Positions 15,256 through 23,967 of a stretch of 64,000 nucleotides of DNA are shown in pieces (the stretch's first letter is position 1; each line of letters begins with the position of its first letter). Both the position numbers and the translations under genes were made by a program. This DNA is from Inquilinus sp042743185 (GTDB lineage Bacteria; Pseudomonadota; Alphaproteobacteria; DSM-16000; Inquilinaceae): contig NZ_JBHYMS010000011.1 of assembly GCF_042743185.1 (NCBI RefSeq), positions 1 to 64,000 of the forward strand, in the 5' to 3' direction. Below the pieces are notes generated by a model. That model did no database searches. It had not been told where the DNA came from and worked only from the letters and a program-made list of their open reading frames with translations.

Positions 15256-16803
15256 ATGCCGGCGCCGAAGACATTCTACATCACCACCCCGATCTACTAC
15301 GTCAACGACAAGCCGCACATCGGCCACGCCTACACGACGCTGGCCTGCGACGTGCTGGCCCGGTTCAAGCGGCTGGACGGCTATGACGTCCATTTCCTGA
15401 CCGGCACCGACGAGCACGGCCAGAAGGTGCAGAAGGCGGCCGAGACCGCCGGGGTGGACCCGCAGACCTTCACCGACCGGGTCAGCCAGAACTTCCGCGA
15501 CCTGGCCGCGGCGATGAACTTCAGCAACGACGACTTCATCCGCACCACCGAGCCGCGCCACATCAAGGCATCGCAGGCGATCTGGGAGGCGATGAAGGCC
15601 AATGGCGACATCTATCTCGGCGGCTATGCCGGCTGGTACTCGGTGCGCGACGAGGCATTCTACGGCGAGGACGAGTTGACCGTCGTCGACGGCAAGCGCA
15701 TCGCCCCGACCGGCGCCGAATGCGAGTGGGTGGAGGAGCCGAGCTACTTCTTCCGCCTGTCGGCCTGGGGCGACCGGCTGCTGGCCTTCTACGAGGCCAA
15801 CCCCGACTTCATCGCGCCCGAGTCCCGCCGCAACGAGGTGATCGCCTTCGTCAAGGCGGGCCTGCGCGACCTGTCGATCAGCCGCACCACCTTCAACTGG
15901 GGCGTGCAGGTGCCGGGCGACGAGGCGCACATCATGTATGTGTGGGTCGACGCGCTGACCAACTATCTCACCGCCGTCGGCTACCCCGACACGGAGTCCG
16001 AGAGCTTCAAGCGCTTCTGGCCGGCCGATCTGCACATGGTCGGCAAGGACATCCTGCGCTTCCACGCCCTGTACTGGCCGGCCTTCCTGATGTCGGCCGG
16101 GCTGCCGGTGACCAAGCGCGTCTTCGCCCATGGCTGGTGGACCAACGAGGGCCAGAAGATCTCGAAGTCGCTGGGCAACGTCATCGACCCGCTGGAGCTG
16201 GTCGAGACCTACGGGCTCGACCCGGTGCGCTATTTCCTGCTGCGCGAGGTCTCCTTCGGCCAGGACGGCGACTTCTCCCGCCGCGGCATGATCCAGCGCA
16301 CCAATGGCGAGCTGGCCAATGGCTTCGGCAACCTGGCCCAGCGCGTGCTGTCGATGATCGGCAAGAACTGCGACGGCAAGGTGCCGCAGCCGGGCTCGCT
16401 GACCGAGGAGGACCGTGTACTGCTGGCCCAGGCGCCGGCGCTGCTGGAGACGCTGCGGCGCGACTTCGACGTCCAGGCCTTCCACCGCGGCCTCGACGCG
16501 GTCTGGGCCGTGGTCGGCGAGGCCAACCGCTATGTCGACGAGCAGGCACCCTGGACCCTGCGCAAATCCGATCCGGCGCGGATGGCCACGGTGCTGTGGG
16601 TGCTGGCCGAGACGGTGCGGCGCCTGTCGATCCTGATGCAGCCGGTGATGCCACAGTCGATGGCCAGGATGCTGGACCAGTTGGCCGTGGCCAGCGATGC
16701 CCGCAGCTTCGACCGGATCGGCGATGCCGACGCGCTGGTGCCCGGCACGCCGCTGCCGGCGCCGGAGGGCGTGTTCCCGCGCTATGTCGAGCCGGAGGCC
16801 TGA
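15256..16803 (+). CDS. metG: Methionyl-tRNA synthetase
   Basis: A 515-aa class I synthetase. The HIGH motif is PHIGHAY at residues 20-26, and the KMSKS-type motif reads KISKSLGN around residue 297-304. The insert between the Rossmann halves has GAECEWVEEPSYFFRLS, without a zinc-binding four-cysteine knuckle. The Trp-rich anticodon-binding helix bundle closes the protein, and no C-terminal tRNA-binding (EMAP-like) domain is attached. It charges tRNA-Met in the cytosol. It begins 30 bp after holB and its TGA overlaps the tatD ATG by one base. Confidence 0.96.
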   Translation: MPAPKTFYITTPIYYVNDKPHIGHAYTTLACDVLARFKRLDGYDVHFLTGTDEHGQKVQKAAETAGVDPQTFTDRVSQNFRDLAAAMNFSNDDFIRTTEPRHIKASQAIWEAMKANGDIYLGGYAGWYSVRDEAFYGEDELTVVDGKRIAPTGAECEWVEEPSYFFRLSAWGDRLLAFYEANPDFIAPESRRNEVIAFVKAGLRDLSISRTTFNWGVQVPGDEAHIMYVWVDALTNYLTAVGYPDTESESFKRFWPADLHMVGKDILRFHALYWPAFLMSAGLPVTKRVFAHGWWTNEGQKISKSLGNVIDPLELVETYGLDPVRYFLLREVSFGQDGDFSRRGMIQRTNGELANGFGNLAQRVLSMIGKNCDGKVPQPGSLTEEDRVLLAQAPALLETLRRDFDVQAFHRGLDAVWAVVGEANRYVDEQAPWTLRKSDPARMATVLWVLAETVRRLSILMQPVMPQSMARMLDQLAVASDARSFDRIGDADALVPGTPLPAPEGVFPRYVEPEA

Positions 16804-17597
16804 TGCTGGTCGACAGCCACTGCCATCTCGACTTCCCGGATTTCGCGGCGGAGATCGACGACGTGGTCGGCCGCGCCCGGGAGGCGGGGGTCGGCTGCAT
16901 GCTGACCATCTGCACCCGGCCCGACCGCCTGCCGGCCACCATCGGCCTGGTCGAGCGCTTTCCGATGCTCTACGGCGCGGCCGGGGTGCATCCGCACGAG
17001 GCGAAGGACTTCACCGACCTGACGGTCGAGGGGATCCTCGCCCTCGTCGCGCATCCGAAGATGGTCGGCATCGGCGAGACCGGCCTCGACTACCATTACG
17101 GCCTCAGCCCGGTCGAGGCGCAGCAGCAGAGCTTCCGTCGTCACATCCGGGCGGCGCGGATCGCCGACCTGCCCGTGATCGTCCACACCCGTGAGGCTGA
17201 GGCCGACACGCTGCGGATCCTGGAAGAGGAAGGGCAGGGCGGTGACCGGCCGCCGCTGCGCGGCATCATCCATTGCTTCAGCGGAACGCGCCAACTCGCT
17301 GAAGAATCAGTTAAACTCGGACTTCACATCTCCCTGTCCGGGATCGTGACCTTCAACCGGTCCGAGGACATCCGCGCCACCGCGAAGGACCTGCCGCTCG
17401 ACCGCATCCTGGTCGAGACCGACGCGCCCTATCTGGCACCGGTGCCGAAGCGGGGCAAGCGGAACGAGCCGGCCTTCGTCGCCCACACCGCCCGGCGCGT
17501 GGCCGAGCTGCACGGCTTGTCGGATTCAGATTTCGCTCGAAGGACGAGCGACAACTTCTTCAATCTGTTCACGAAGATCCCGCAACAAGAGGCCTGA
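16803..17597 (+). CDS. TatD-family metal-dependent hydrolase/DNase
   Basis: A 264-aa TIM-barrel hydrolase. Metal ligands are seen in VDSHCHLD at the N-terminus, GETGLDYHY near residue 95, VIVHTREAE, IHCFSG and LVETDAPYLAP. The family has been reported as 3'-5' DNase/RNase and D-aminoacyl hydrolase. It starts on an ATG sharing one base with the metG stop (TGATG), so the two are translationally coupled, in the standard metG-tatD-MBL order. Confidence 0.93.
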   Translation: MLVDSHCHLDFPDFAAEIDDVVGRAREAGVGCMLTICTRPDRLPATIGLVERFPMLYGAAGVHPHEAKDFTDLTVEGILALVAHPKMVGIGETGLDYHYGLSPVEAQQQSFRRHIRAARIADLPVIVHTREAEADTLRILEEEGQGGDRPPLRGIIHCFSGTRQLAEESVKLGLHISLSGIVTFNRSEDIRATAKDLPLDRILVETDAPYLAPVPKRGKRNEPAFVAHTARRVAELHGLSDSDFARRTSDNFFNLFTKIPQQEA

Positions 17598-17600
17598 ACA

Positions 17601-18362
17601 ATGCGTGTGACGGTGCTCGGCTGCGGCGGTTCGATGGGCGTGCCCATGGTCGGCGGCGTCTGGGGCACCTGCGATCCCGCCAATCCGCGCAACCGCCGGC
17701 GCCGCCCGTCGATCCTGGTGCAGAGCGACAGCACCACAATCCTGATCGACACCTCGCCGGACCTGCGCGACCAGCTGCTGGACCACGACGTCAAGCGGGT
17801 CGACGCGCTGCTCTACACCCACGCCCATGCCGACCACATCCACGGCATCGACGACCTGCGGCCGCTGGCCTTCAAGCAGCCGATCCATGCCTATATGGAC
17901 GCCGCGGTGCGGCAGGAGCTGGAGGAGCGCTTCGGCTACATCATGACCTCGGTCGAGATGGACCGGGGCTTCTACCACCCGTTCCTGGTGCCGCATCTGC
18001 TGGACGGGCCGTTCCGGGTCGGCGACATCGACATCGTGCCCTTCGAGCAGGACCACGGCCGCGTCGTCTCGATGGGCTATCGCTTCGGACGCTTTGCGTA
18101 TTCGACCGATGTCGTCCGCCTCGACGACCGCGCCTGGGCGGCGCTGGAGGGGGTGGAGCTGTGGATGGTCGATGCGACGCGGCCGGAGCCGCATGTCTCG
18201 CACGCCCATCTGGCGCTGACGCTGGAGTGGATCGAACGGCTCAAGCCGAAGCAGGCCTGGCTGACCCACATGAACCACCAGATGGACTATGACGGGCTGT
18301 GCGCCCAGCTGCCGGCCCATGTCCGGCCGGCCCATGACGGCCTGGTGATCGAGATCGGCTGA
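17601..18362 (+). CDS. MBL-fold metal-dependent hydrolase (PhnP-like)
   Basis: A 253-aa metallo-beta-lactamase-fold protein. The zinc motif is THAHADHIHGIDDLR near residues 73-87. Further ligands are likely in EQDHGRV and YSTDV, and in the final LTHMNHQMDY. It begins TVLGCGGSMGVPM, as in the PhnP/tRNase-Z-like phosphodiesterases. It is the last gene of the tmk operon, 3 bp after tatD; this pair is conserved in many alphaproteobacteria but its substrate is unsettled. A REP-like cluster follows and may end the transcript. Confidence 0.9.
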   Translation: MRVTVLGCGGSMGVPMVGGVWGTCDPANPRNRRRRPSILVQSDSTTILIDTSPDLRDQLLDHDVKRVDALLYTHAHADHIHGIDDLRPLAFKQPIHAYMDAAVRQELEERFGYIMTSVEMDRGFYHPFLVPHLLDGPFRVGDIDIVPFEQDHGRVVSMGYRFGRFAYSTDVVRLDDRAWAALEGVELWMVDATRPEPHVSHAHLALTLEWIERLKPKQAWLTHMNHQMDYDGLCAQLPAHVRPAHDGLVIEIG

Positions 18363-18372
18363 GCCAGGATCC

Positions 18373-18455
18373 GTAGGTTGGGTTCGCGGCACGCGAACCC
18401 AACATCCTGATGCGAGGGACAAATGTTGGGTTCGCATTCGCGAACCCAACCTACG
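18373..18455. repeat. REP-like palindrome cluster, two units
   Basis: Two inverted copies of the element seen at 294-418. One is at 18373-18405, with GTAGG on its left. The other is at 18423-18455, with CCTACGG on its right. Each has the core TTGGGTTCGC...GCGAACCCAA. The pair is a head-to-head unit of the BIME kind between the convergent MBL and small-protein genes. The spread of the same element to two unrelated convergent junctions shows it is dispersed in the genome. Confidence 0.85.
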
Positions 18456-18463
18456 GCAGTGCC

Positions 18464-18712
18464 TCAGCGGCGCGGCGGCCGGCGCGGCTGCGGGGCCGGA
18501 TTGGCGGCCTGGTTCGCGGCGGCGCGCTCGGCCAGCGCCAGCTCGGTCTTCAGCTCGGCGATCTTGCGGTCCATGGCATCCCGCAGCGTCTTCGAGGTGT
18601 GGATGCCGAGATGGGCGCGCTTCTGCTCCAGCTCCTGCAACTGCTTCTGCTTTTCCTCGCGGTTCCGGCGAATCGGGGCGCCGTCGGACCGCTGTCCGTC
18701 AAAAGAACGCAT
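18464..18712 (-). CDS. Small basic coiled-coil protein, unknown function
   Basis: An 82-aa protein if it starts at the ATG at 18712; an in-frame ATG at 18754 would add 14 residues. The middle is a charged helix likely to form a coiled coil (RREEKQKQLQELEQKRAHL, then RDAMDRKIAELKTELALAER), and the tail is Pro/Arg rich. No signal peptide is present. I do not recognise a family. A GTAGGGTC stretch lies upstream of the chosen ATG. It is convergent with the MBL hydrolase gene. Confidence 0.55.
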   Translation of the reverse strand: MRSFDGQRSDGAPIRRNREEKQKQLQELEQKRAHLGIHTSKTLRDAMDRKIAELKTELALAERAAANQAANPAPQPRRPPRR

Positions 18713-18878
18713 AACTGACCCTACACTGGGTTTTCGGAGGGATGCCGTGGGCACGGCCCCGGGGGCCGCGCCGCATCCGCGGAAGCGCTGGCCTAACCGA
18801 TCCGGGGGCCATCGTGCAAGCTGGTATGTCGTCCATCCTCGCGCTAGGGTCGCTGCCTTACGATCGAGGGGCGGGGAC

Positions 18879-19358
18879 GTGCAGCCATCGACACGCAGCT
18901 TGCGACTCTGGAGCGCCGCGGCCCTGATGCTGCTGATCTGCCTGTTCGCCGTGGCCCCGGCCGGCGCCGGCCCGAAGGATCACCGCTTCCGCATCGTCGA
19001 CGAGCTCGGACCCGACCAGATCGAGGAGCTGATCGCCGTCGGCATCGACGGCCGCACCGTCGGCGTCCTCCACGTCACCAGGGACGACCCGATCGCCGAG
19101 CTGCAGGTCAAGGTGCCGGCGGGGCGGGCGGTGCGCTACGAGCTGTGCGGTTTCCTGATCGTCGAGACGCCCGAGGGCGGCCGCCGCCAGCACCCGATCA
19201 ACCACACCGGCACGATCGCGGACGCCGATGGGCGCGAGCTGAAGGCCTTCAACCAGAACAGCGAGATCTTCTTCCTGCAGGACAGCGCTCCGCAGGACGC
19301 CGATGCGGCGAAGACCGCGATCGTCGGCACCGGGCAATGCGCACAGCCGGTCGCCTGA
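18879..19358 (+). CDS. Exported protein of unknown function
   Basis: A 159-aa protein with a clear Sec signal peptide: a positive start, the hydrophobic run AAALMLLICLFAVAP, then an AGAG cleavage region near residue 30. The mature part is a small beta-rich domain with two cysteines (YELCGFLIV and the terminal GQCAQ) that could form a disulfide. The start is a GTG at 18879 behind the purine-rich GAGGGGCGGGGA. I cannot assign a family. It stands alone, 27 bp before the aldo/keto reductase gene, and may be cotranscribed with it. Confidence 0.65.
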   Translation: MQPSTRSLRLWSAAALMLLICLFAVAPAGAGPKDHRFRIVDELGPDQIEELIAVGIDGRTVGVLHVTRDDPIAELQVKVPAGRAVRYELCGFLIVETPEGGRRQHPINHTGTIADADGRELKAFNQNSEIFFLQDSAPQDADAAKTAIVGTGQCAQPVA

Positions 19359-19385
19359 CGACACCACGATAGGACGGACACAGCC

Positions 19386-20426
19386 ATGCAGACGCCCTGG
19401 ATCGCCGATACGGCGCGCTACGAGACCGCCCCCTTCCGCCGCTCCGGCCGCAGCGGGCTGCAGCTGCCCGAGATCTCGCTCGGCCTGTGGCAGAACTTCG
19501 GCGGGGTCGACCACGTCGAGACCGGCCGTGCCGTGCTGCGCCGCGCCTTCGACCGTGGCGTCACCCATTTCGACCTGGCCAACAATTACGGCCCGCCCTA
19601 CGGCTCGGCCGAGGAGAATTTCGGCCGCATCTTCGCCGCCGATTTCCGGCCCTATCGCGACGAGCTGCTGGTCTCGACCAAGGCCGGCTACGACATGTGG
19701 CCGGGCCCCTACGGCAATTTCGGCTCGCGCAAATACCTGGTCGCCAGCCTGGACCAGAGCCTCCAGCGCATGGGGCTCGACTATGTCGACATCTTCTACT
19801 CGCACCGGCTCGACCCCGAGACGCCGCTGGAGGAGACGATGGGCGCGCTCGACCATGTCGTGCGCCAGGGCAAGGCGCTCTATGTCGGCATCTCCTCCTA
19901 CTCGCCGGAGGCGACGCGCCAGGCCGCGGCGATCCTGAAGGATCTCGGCACGCCCTGCCTGATCCACCAGCCCTCCTATTCGATGCTCAACCGCTGGATC
20001 GAGGACGGGCTGCTCGACACGCTGCAGGAGCTCGGCATCGGCTGCATCGCCTTCTCGCCGCTGGCCCAGGGCATGCTGACCTCGAAATACCTCGACGGCG
20101 TGCCGGAGGATTCGCGGGCCAAGCGCGGCCGGTCGCTGCGCTCCAACCTGCTGTCGGAGGGCAACATCGCGCGGATCCGGGAGCTGAACGCCATCGCCCA
20201 GCGGCGCGGCCAGACCCTGGCACAGATGGCGCTGACCTGGGTGCTGCGCGACCCGCGCGTCACCTCGGCCCTGATCGGCGCGCGGTCGGTGGCCCAGCTC
20301 GACGACAGCCTCGACGCACTGAAGGGGGCGCCGCTGACCGCCGAGGAGCTGGCCGGGATCGACCGGCACGCGCTCGACGGCGGCATCGACCTGTGGCGCG
20401 CCTCCTCGACCGCCAAGGCAAGCTAG
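19386..20426 (+). CDS. Aldo/keto reductase, YghZ/GprA-like
   Basis: A 346-aa NADPH-dependent reductase. The catalytic tetrad positions are visible: FDLANNYG (Asp and Tyr), STKAGY (Lys) and FYSHRLD (His). The sequence around MWPGPYGNFGSRKYL and the overall length match the E. coli L-glyceraldehyde-3-phosphate reductase (YghZ) subfamily, which detoxifies reactive aldehydes. The last four bases overlap the stop of the trehalase gene on the other strand. Confidence 0.9.
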   Translation: MQTPWIADTARYETAPFRRSGRSGLQLPEISLGLWQNFGGVDHVETGRAVLRRAFDRGVTHFDLANNYGPPYGSAEENFGRIFAADFRPYRDELLVSTKAGYDMWPGPYGNFGSRKYLVASLDQSLQRMGLDYVDIFYSHRLDPETPLEETMGALDHVVRQGKALYVGISSYSPEATRQAAAILKDLGTPCLIHQPSYSMLNRWIEDGLLDTLQELGIGCIAFSPLAQGMLTSKYLDGVPEDSRAKRGRSLRSNLLSEGNIARIRELNAIAQRRGQTLAQMALTWVLRDPRVTSALIGARSVAQLDDSLDALKGAPLTAEELAGIDRHALDGGIDLWRASSTAKAS

Positions 20427-22090
20427 GGGGTCGGGCGCAGGGGCTGGATCTGCGACGGCAGCCGGTTGTCGTTCGCCGCCGTCAGGCAGGCGATGTCGCC
20501 GCCGCCGGCGGTGGTGAGCTGCGGGTAGAGCGCCAGCAGCCGCCGCGTCACGCCGTTGGTCCAGCCGAAGCCGTCCTGGTTGGGATACTCCCCACCACCG
20601 GCGCCGAGCAGGGTGCCGGAGACGTCGTACTTCTCGGTCAGCTTGCCGGTCTCGGCATAGACGTCGGCGACCCGTTCCGTCCAGCGCCGGGCGATGGTCT
20701 CGGCCAGAGCGTCATGGCCATAACGCGCCAGGCCGCGGACCGCCAGCCACTGCAGCGGCGCCCAGCCGTTCGGCGCGTCCCATTGCTGCCCTGACGCGGT
20801 CTCGCTGGTCAGGAGGCCGCCGGGCGCGAGCAGCCGGCGCTCCAGCGTCTGCGCGACCTGCCCGGCCTGTTCCGGATCGGCGAGGCCGAAGAACAGCGGG
20901 TAGGCTGTCGCCAGGGTGACCGCGCCGGTGCGCCGCCCCTCGCGCCACAGATAATCGGTGAAGACGCCGGCCTCCGGGTCCCACAGGACCTTGCCGATCG
21001 CCGCGGCGCGCAGCTTGGCACGGGCCTCCAGCTCCGCCGCCTGCTCCGGCCGCTGCGTCGCCGCATAGGCCTTCGCCAGGACGGTTTCCAGCTCGGCCAT
21101 CAGGCTGTTGAGGTCCGGCGGCACCAGCGCCGTGGTGCGGATGCCGGCGAGGGTCTTGCCGTCGGCGAGCCAGCGCGAGGAGAAGTCCCAGCCGCTCTCC
21201 GCCGCGGCCCGCAGGTCGCGATAGACCTCGGCCGGGGCGCGGTTGGTCGCCCGTGCGGTCTCGACATCCTCGCGGTAGGATTCGTCGCGCGGCTGGTCGC
21301 TGTCGTCCCAGTAGCGGTTCATGAGGGTGCCGTCGGGCAGCCGGACCACACGGCGATGGGCCTCCCCGGGGGCCAGCGAGTCGGCGCCGTCCATCCAGAA
21401 GGCGTATTCCCGGGCCAGGCTGGGCAGGAAGGCCTTGTAGGTCGCGGCCGGGTCGTCGCTGCCTTCGGCCACCAGCTCGACCATCGCCGCGAAGAAGGGC
21501 GGCTGCGACCGGCTGAGATAATAGCTGCGGTTGCCGTTCGGGATGTGGCCGTAGCGGTCGATCAGGCTGGCGAAGTTCGCCAGAACGTCGCGCGCCAGAT
21601 CCGCCCGCCCGCTCTCGATCAGGCCGAGCATGGTGAAGTAGGAATCCCAGTAGTAGACCTCGCCGAAACGCCCGCCCGGGACGACATAGAGGTTCGGCAG
21701 CGGCAGCAGGGAGGAATGCGGGTCGGACCGGGTCGGCGGCCGTTTCAGCACGTCCCACAGCGCGTCGATATGGCTGCAGACGTCCTGGCCGGGGACCGAG
21801 CGGTAGCCGCTGTCATGCTCCGCCGGAGGCGTGAAGTATCGGCGTACGAAGGCCGCCAGATCGAAGCCGGCCTTCCTCTTCTCCTCGGCGTAGCGGCGCA
21901 GGATCACGCGCGGCTCCGCCTTCGGCTGGGCATCGACGAAAGTCTTGCCGTCGGGAAAGACCTGCTGCAGTTGCACGTCCCGGAACAGCTCGCCATAGAC
22001 CTGCGACGGCGGCTGTTGGGCCAAGCCAGGCAGCGCGACGAGCGAGAGGCCCAGCAGGAGCAGGACGGCGCGGGCGCGGGAGAGATTCAT
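20423..22090 (-). CDS. treA: Periplasmic alpha,alpha-trehalase (GH37)
   Basis: A 555-aa GH37 trehalase with a Sec signal peptide (hydrophobic LLLLGLSLVALPGLAQ). Signature 1 reads PGGRFGEVYYWDSYF and signature 2 QWDAPNGWAPLQW; the catalytic Asp and Glu regions of the barrel (DSGWDFSSRW, GGGEYPNQDGFGWTNGV) are present. It splits trehalose into two glucose units in the periplasm. It is the last gene of a minus-strand carbohydrate set with GH15 and a PF10091 glucanase. It opposes the cytosolic trehalose-to-glycogen route at 51375-60061. Confidence 0.94.
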   Translation of the reverse strand: MNLSRARAVLLLLGLSLVALPGLAQQPPSQVYGELFRDVQLQQVFPDGKTFVDAQPKAEPRVILRRYAEEKRKAGFDLAAFVRRYFTPPAEHDSGYRSVPGQDVCSHIDALWDVLKRPPTRSDPHSSLLPLPNLYVVPGGRFGEVYYWDSYFTMLGLIESGRADLARDVLANFASLIDRYGHIPNGNRSYYLSRSQPPFFAAMVELVAEGSDDPAATYKAFLPSLAREYAFWMDGADSLAPGEAHRRVVRLPDGTLMNRYWDDSDQPRDESYREDVETARATNRAPAEVYRDLRAAAESGWDFSSRWLADGKTLAGIRTTALVPPDLNSLMAELETVLAKAYAATQRPEQAAELEARAKLRAAAIGKVLWDPEAGVFTDYLWREGRRTGAVTLATAYPLFFGLADPEQAGQVAQTLERRLLAPGGLLTSETASGQQWDAPNGWAPLQWLAVRGLARYGHDALAETIARRWTERVADVYAETGKLTEKYDVSGTLLGAGGGEYPNQDGFGWTNGVTRRLLALYPQLTTAGGGDIACLTAANDNRLPSQIQPLRPTP

Positions 22091-22162
22091 GGGAGATTCT
22101 CCAGGCCTTATGACAGGAACATAGGGTCTGCCATCAGGCCCGGCCAGATCGTCGAGGCTGCG

Positions 22163-23587
22163 TCAGACCGGCGCGGCCCGCCGCCGAGCATCGACCGCGG
22201 TGATGAAGCCGGCATAGCTCCAGCCCAGATGCTTGGCCGAGGTCTGGGCGCCGGTCGCGCGGTCGATTTGTTCGGACAGCGCGCCGTCGGGCGGGGTAAA
22301 GGCCTGGACCGTGGCCAGGAAGGCGTCGCCGCGATCGCGGAAGGCGGCGGCCAGGCGCCGGCTGTCGACGTCTTCCTCCCGCGGCTCGGCGGCCAGAACG
22401 CGAGTGACGAAGCCGCGGTTGTCGGCGGTCAGCGCGAAGGCCGCGCCGCCCGCCAGTGCCGCCGCCAGGCGACAGTGGAACTCCGCTGCGGCGAGAGTCG
22501 CGATATACCAGGCGCCGCCGCCGCAGTAGCGGTCCTCGCGATAGCGGCCGAGCGCCGGGGCAGGGCGCCCGGCATTGATCGGGAACAGGCCCGCGAACAG
22601 GTCCTCCAGCGCAACCAGCGTCGCCTGGGCTTTCGGGTCCAGCACGCTGTGCGGCCCGGACGGAAGCCCGGCATGGAGCACGCCGAGGATCGCGGCGATG
22701 TCGAGATCGCGGCCCGCCGTGCCGGACGCAGCCGGCAGCAGGCTGGCATAGGCCCGGGTCTCGGGCCGCCAATGGCCATCAAGCGCCGTCGCAAGGGCCG
22801 AGGAGGCGTCCCGGCACCGCCCGGCGGCCTCGGCGTCGCCCTGCGCCTCGAGCCACTCCGCCCCGCGGCGCAGTGCGGCGCACTGCACCACGCGGGTGTA
22901 GTAATCGTGGCCGAGGCTGTCTTCCCAGATCTCGAAGCTGGGCTCGGCGTGATGCGCCAGGACGAAGTCCAGGTCGATGCGCAGCAGTGCGGCCGCTTCG
23001 TCCCGGACATCCAGCTCCAGCACGCCGTCGTCGAGGCAGCGCTGCAGGATCAGGGCCCGCAGCGCCGATCCGTCATGCTGCGGCCGCGACCAGTTCAGCG
23101 TGTCCAGCGTGCCGTCCGGGTTGACCCGGACCTCGCCCCAGACCCGGTCGCCGGCGACGCCGCGCAGATCGGTCTCGGACCGGACATGCTGCACGACATC
23201 GGGGTCGACGCCCTGCCGTGGATCGCCCTTGGCCAGGACATCGGCGCCGGTCAGGCCGCGCAGGCCGAGGCTGAAGCGGATGAAGTCGCGGATATGGCCG
23301 GCGTCCTCGGCCGGCCGCGTGCCCTGCGCCACGAGGATCCTGAGCGCATCCATCACCAGCGCCGAATCCCGGAACCAGTGGAAGAAATAGTCCGGGTCGG
23401 GGTCGTAGGCGCCCATCACCGCCGAGGCCACGACCGATCCCGGCCGCGGCACGATGCGCTGGCGGAAGGGCGGCCGCTCCTTCACCAGATGGGTGGCGGA
23501 GACGCCGAGCGTCAGGTCGCGGGCGGCGATCGCGTATTGCCGGTCGAGCCAGCCCGTGAAGGCGGTGTCTGTCGTAGGAGGTGTCAT
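22163..23587 (-). CDS. Glycoside hydrolase family 15 glucoamylase-like protein
   Basis: A 474-aa cytosolic-looking (alpha/alpha)6-barrel protein. GH15 marks are FFHWFRDSALVMDAL near residue 68-82, the acid region WGEVRVNPDGTLD followed by NWSRPQHDGSALRALIL, YCGGGAWYIATLAAAEF, and a C-terminal LSEQIDRATGAQTSAKHLGWSYAGF carrying the likely base. It would release glucose from the ends of alpha-glucans, or act on dextrins or trehalose as some GH15 members do. No signal peptide is present. It lies 72 bp upstream of the trehalase gene, so both may be on one transcript. Confidence 0.88.
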   Translation of the reverse strand: MTPPTTDTAFTGWLDRQYAIAARDLTLGVSATHLVKERPPFRQRIVPRPGSVVASAVMGAYDPDPDYFFHWFRDSALVMDALRILVAQGTRPAEDAGHIRDFIRFSLGLRGLTGADVLAKGDPRQGVDPDVVQHVRSETDLRGVAGDRVWGEVRVNPDGTLDTLNWSRPQHDGSALRALILQRCLDDGVLELDVRDEAAALLRIDLDFVLAHHAEPSFEIWEDSLGHDYYTRVVQCAALRRGAEWLEAQGDAEAAGRCRDASSALATALDGHWRPETRAYASLLPAASGTAGRDLDIAAILGVLHAGLPSGPHSVLDPKAQATLVALEDLFAGLFPINAGRPAPALGRYREDRYCGGGAWYIATLAAAEFHCRLAAALAGGAAFALTADNRGFVTRVLAAEPREEDVDSRRLAAAFRDRGDAFLATVQAFTPPDGALSEQIDRATGAQTSAKHLGWSYAGFITAVDARRRAAPV

Positions 23588-23633
23588 CGACCAGATTGAG
23601 ATCTGAAATGAAGATCGCTTGCTAACTCTTTAA

Positions 23634-23663
23634 TGTCATTGCCGGGTCAAGCCCGGCATGACA
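23634..23663. repeat. Short palindromic element
   Basis: The arms TGTCATTGCCGGG and CCCGGCATGACA surround a short TCAAG loop, giving an almost perfect inverted repeat of 30 bp. It sits between two minus-strand genes, about 30 bp downstream of the 74-aa gene and 46 bp upstream of the glucoamylase start. Similar GTCAT...ATGAC palindromes are widely dispersed in alphaproteobacteria. It could act as a terminator for the 74-aa gene, though no T-run follows. Confidence 0.6.
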
Positions 23664-23694
23664 AATGAGTTCGGTCTGAACGCGCCCGAGGAGC

Positions 23695-23919
23695 TCAAGC
23701 CTCGATCAGGCCGAGACGGGTCTCGATCCGGTCGAGCCGCTTTTCGATTTTGTCGAAGCGCACGGAGTGCTCGGCCAGAACGACTTCGATTCGCGCGGTG
23801 TTGACCTCGAGCCGCCCGACACGGGCGGTCAAGTCGTCCAGGCGATCGACGACGCGGTCCATGCCGGCACGGAGATGCCGGAGATGTTCGAGGACGAGGT
23901 TTTCGGTCTTCTCGTTCAT
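23695..23919 (-). CDS. Small coiled-coil protein, unknown function
   Basis: A 74-aa protein made almost wholly of heptads: it begins MNEKTENLVLEHLRHLRAG and continues with RVDRLDDLTARVGRLE, then IEKRLDRIETRLGLIE. Similar short coiled-coil proteins starting with TEKTENLVLEHL are, as I recall, common in alphaproteobacteria, but I know no function. No signal or membrane segment is present. It lies between the glucanase and glucoamylase genes, with 48 bp to the former. Confidence 0.65.
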   Translation of the reverse strand: MNEKTENLVLEHLRHLRAGMDRVVDRLDDLTARVGRLEVNTARIEVVLAEHSVRFDKIEKRLDRIETRLGLIEA

Positions 23920-23967
23920 GGGCGGGCCAGTCTAGCAGAATTCCCGGGAGTAGGGCGATGACAGCCG

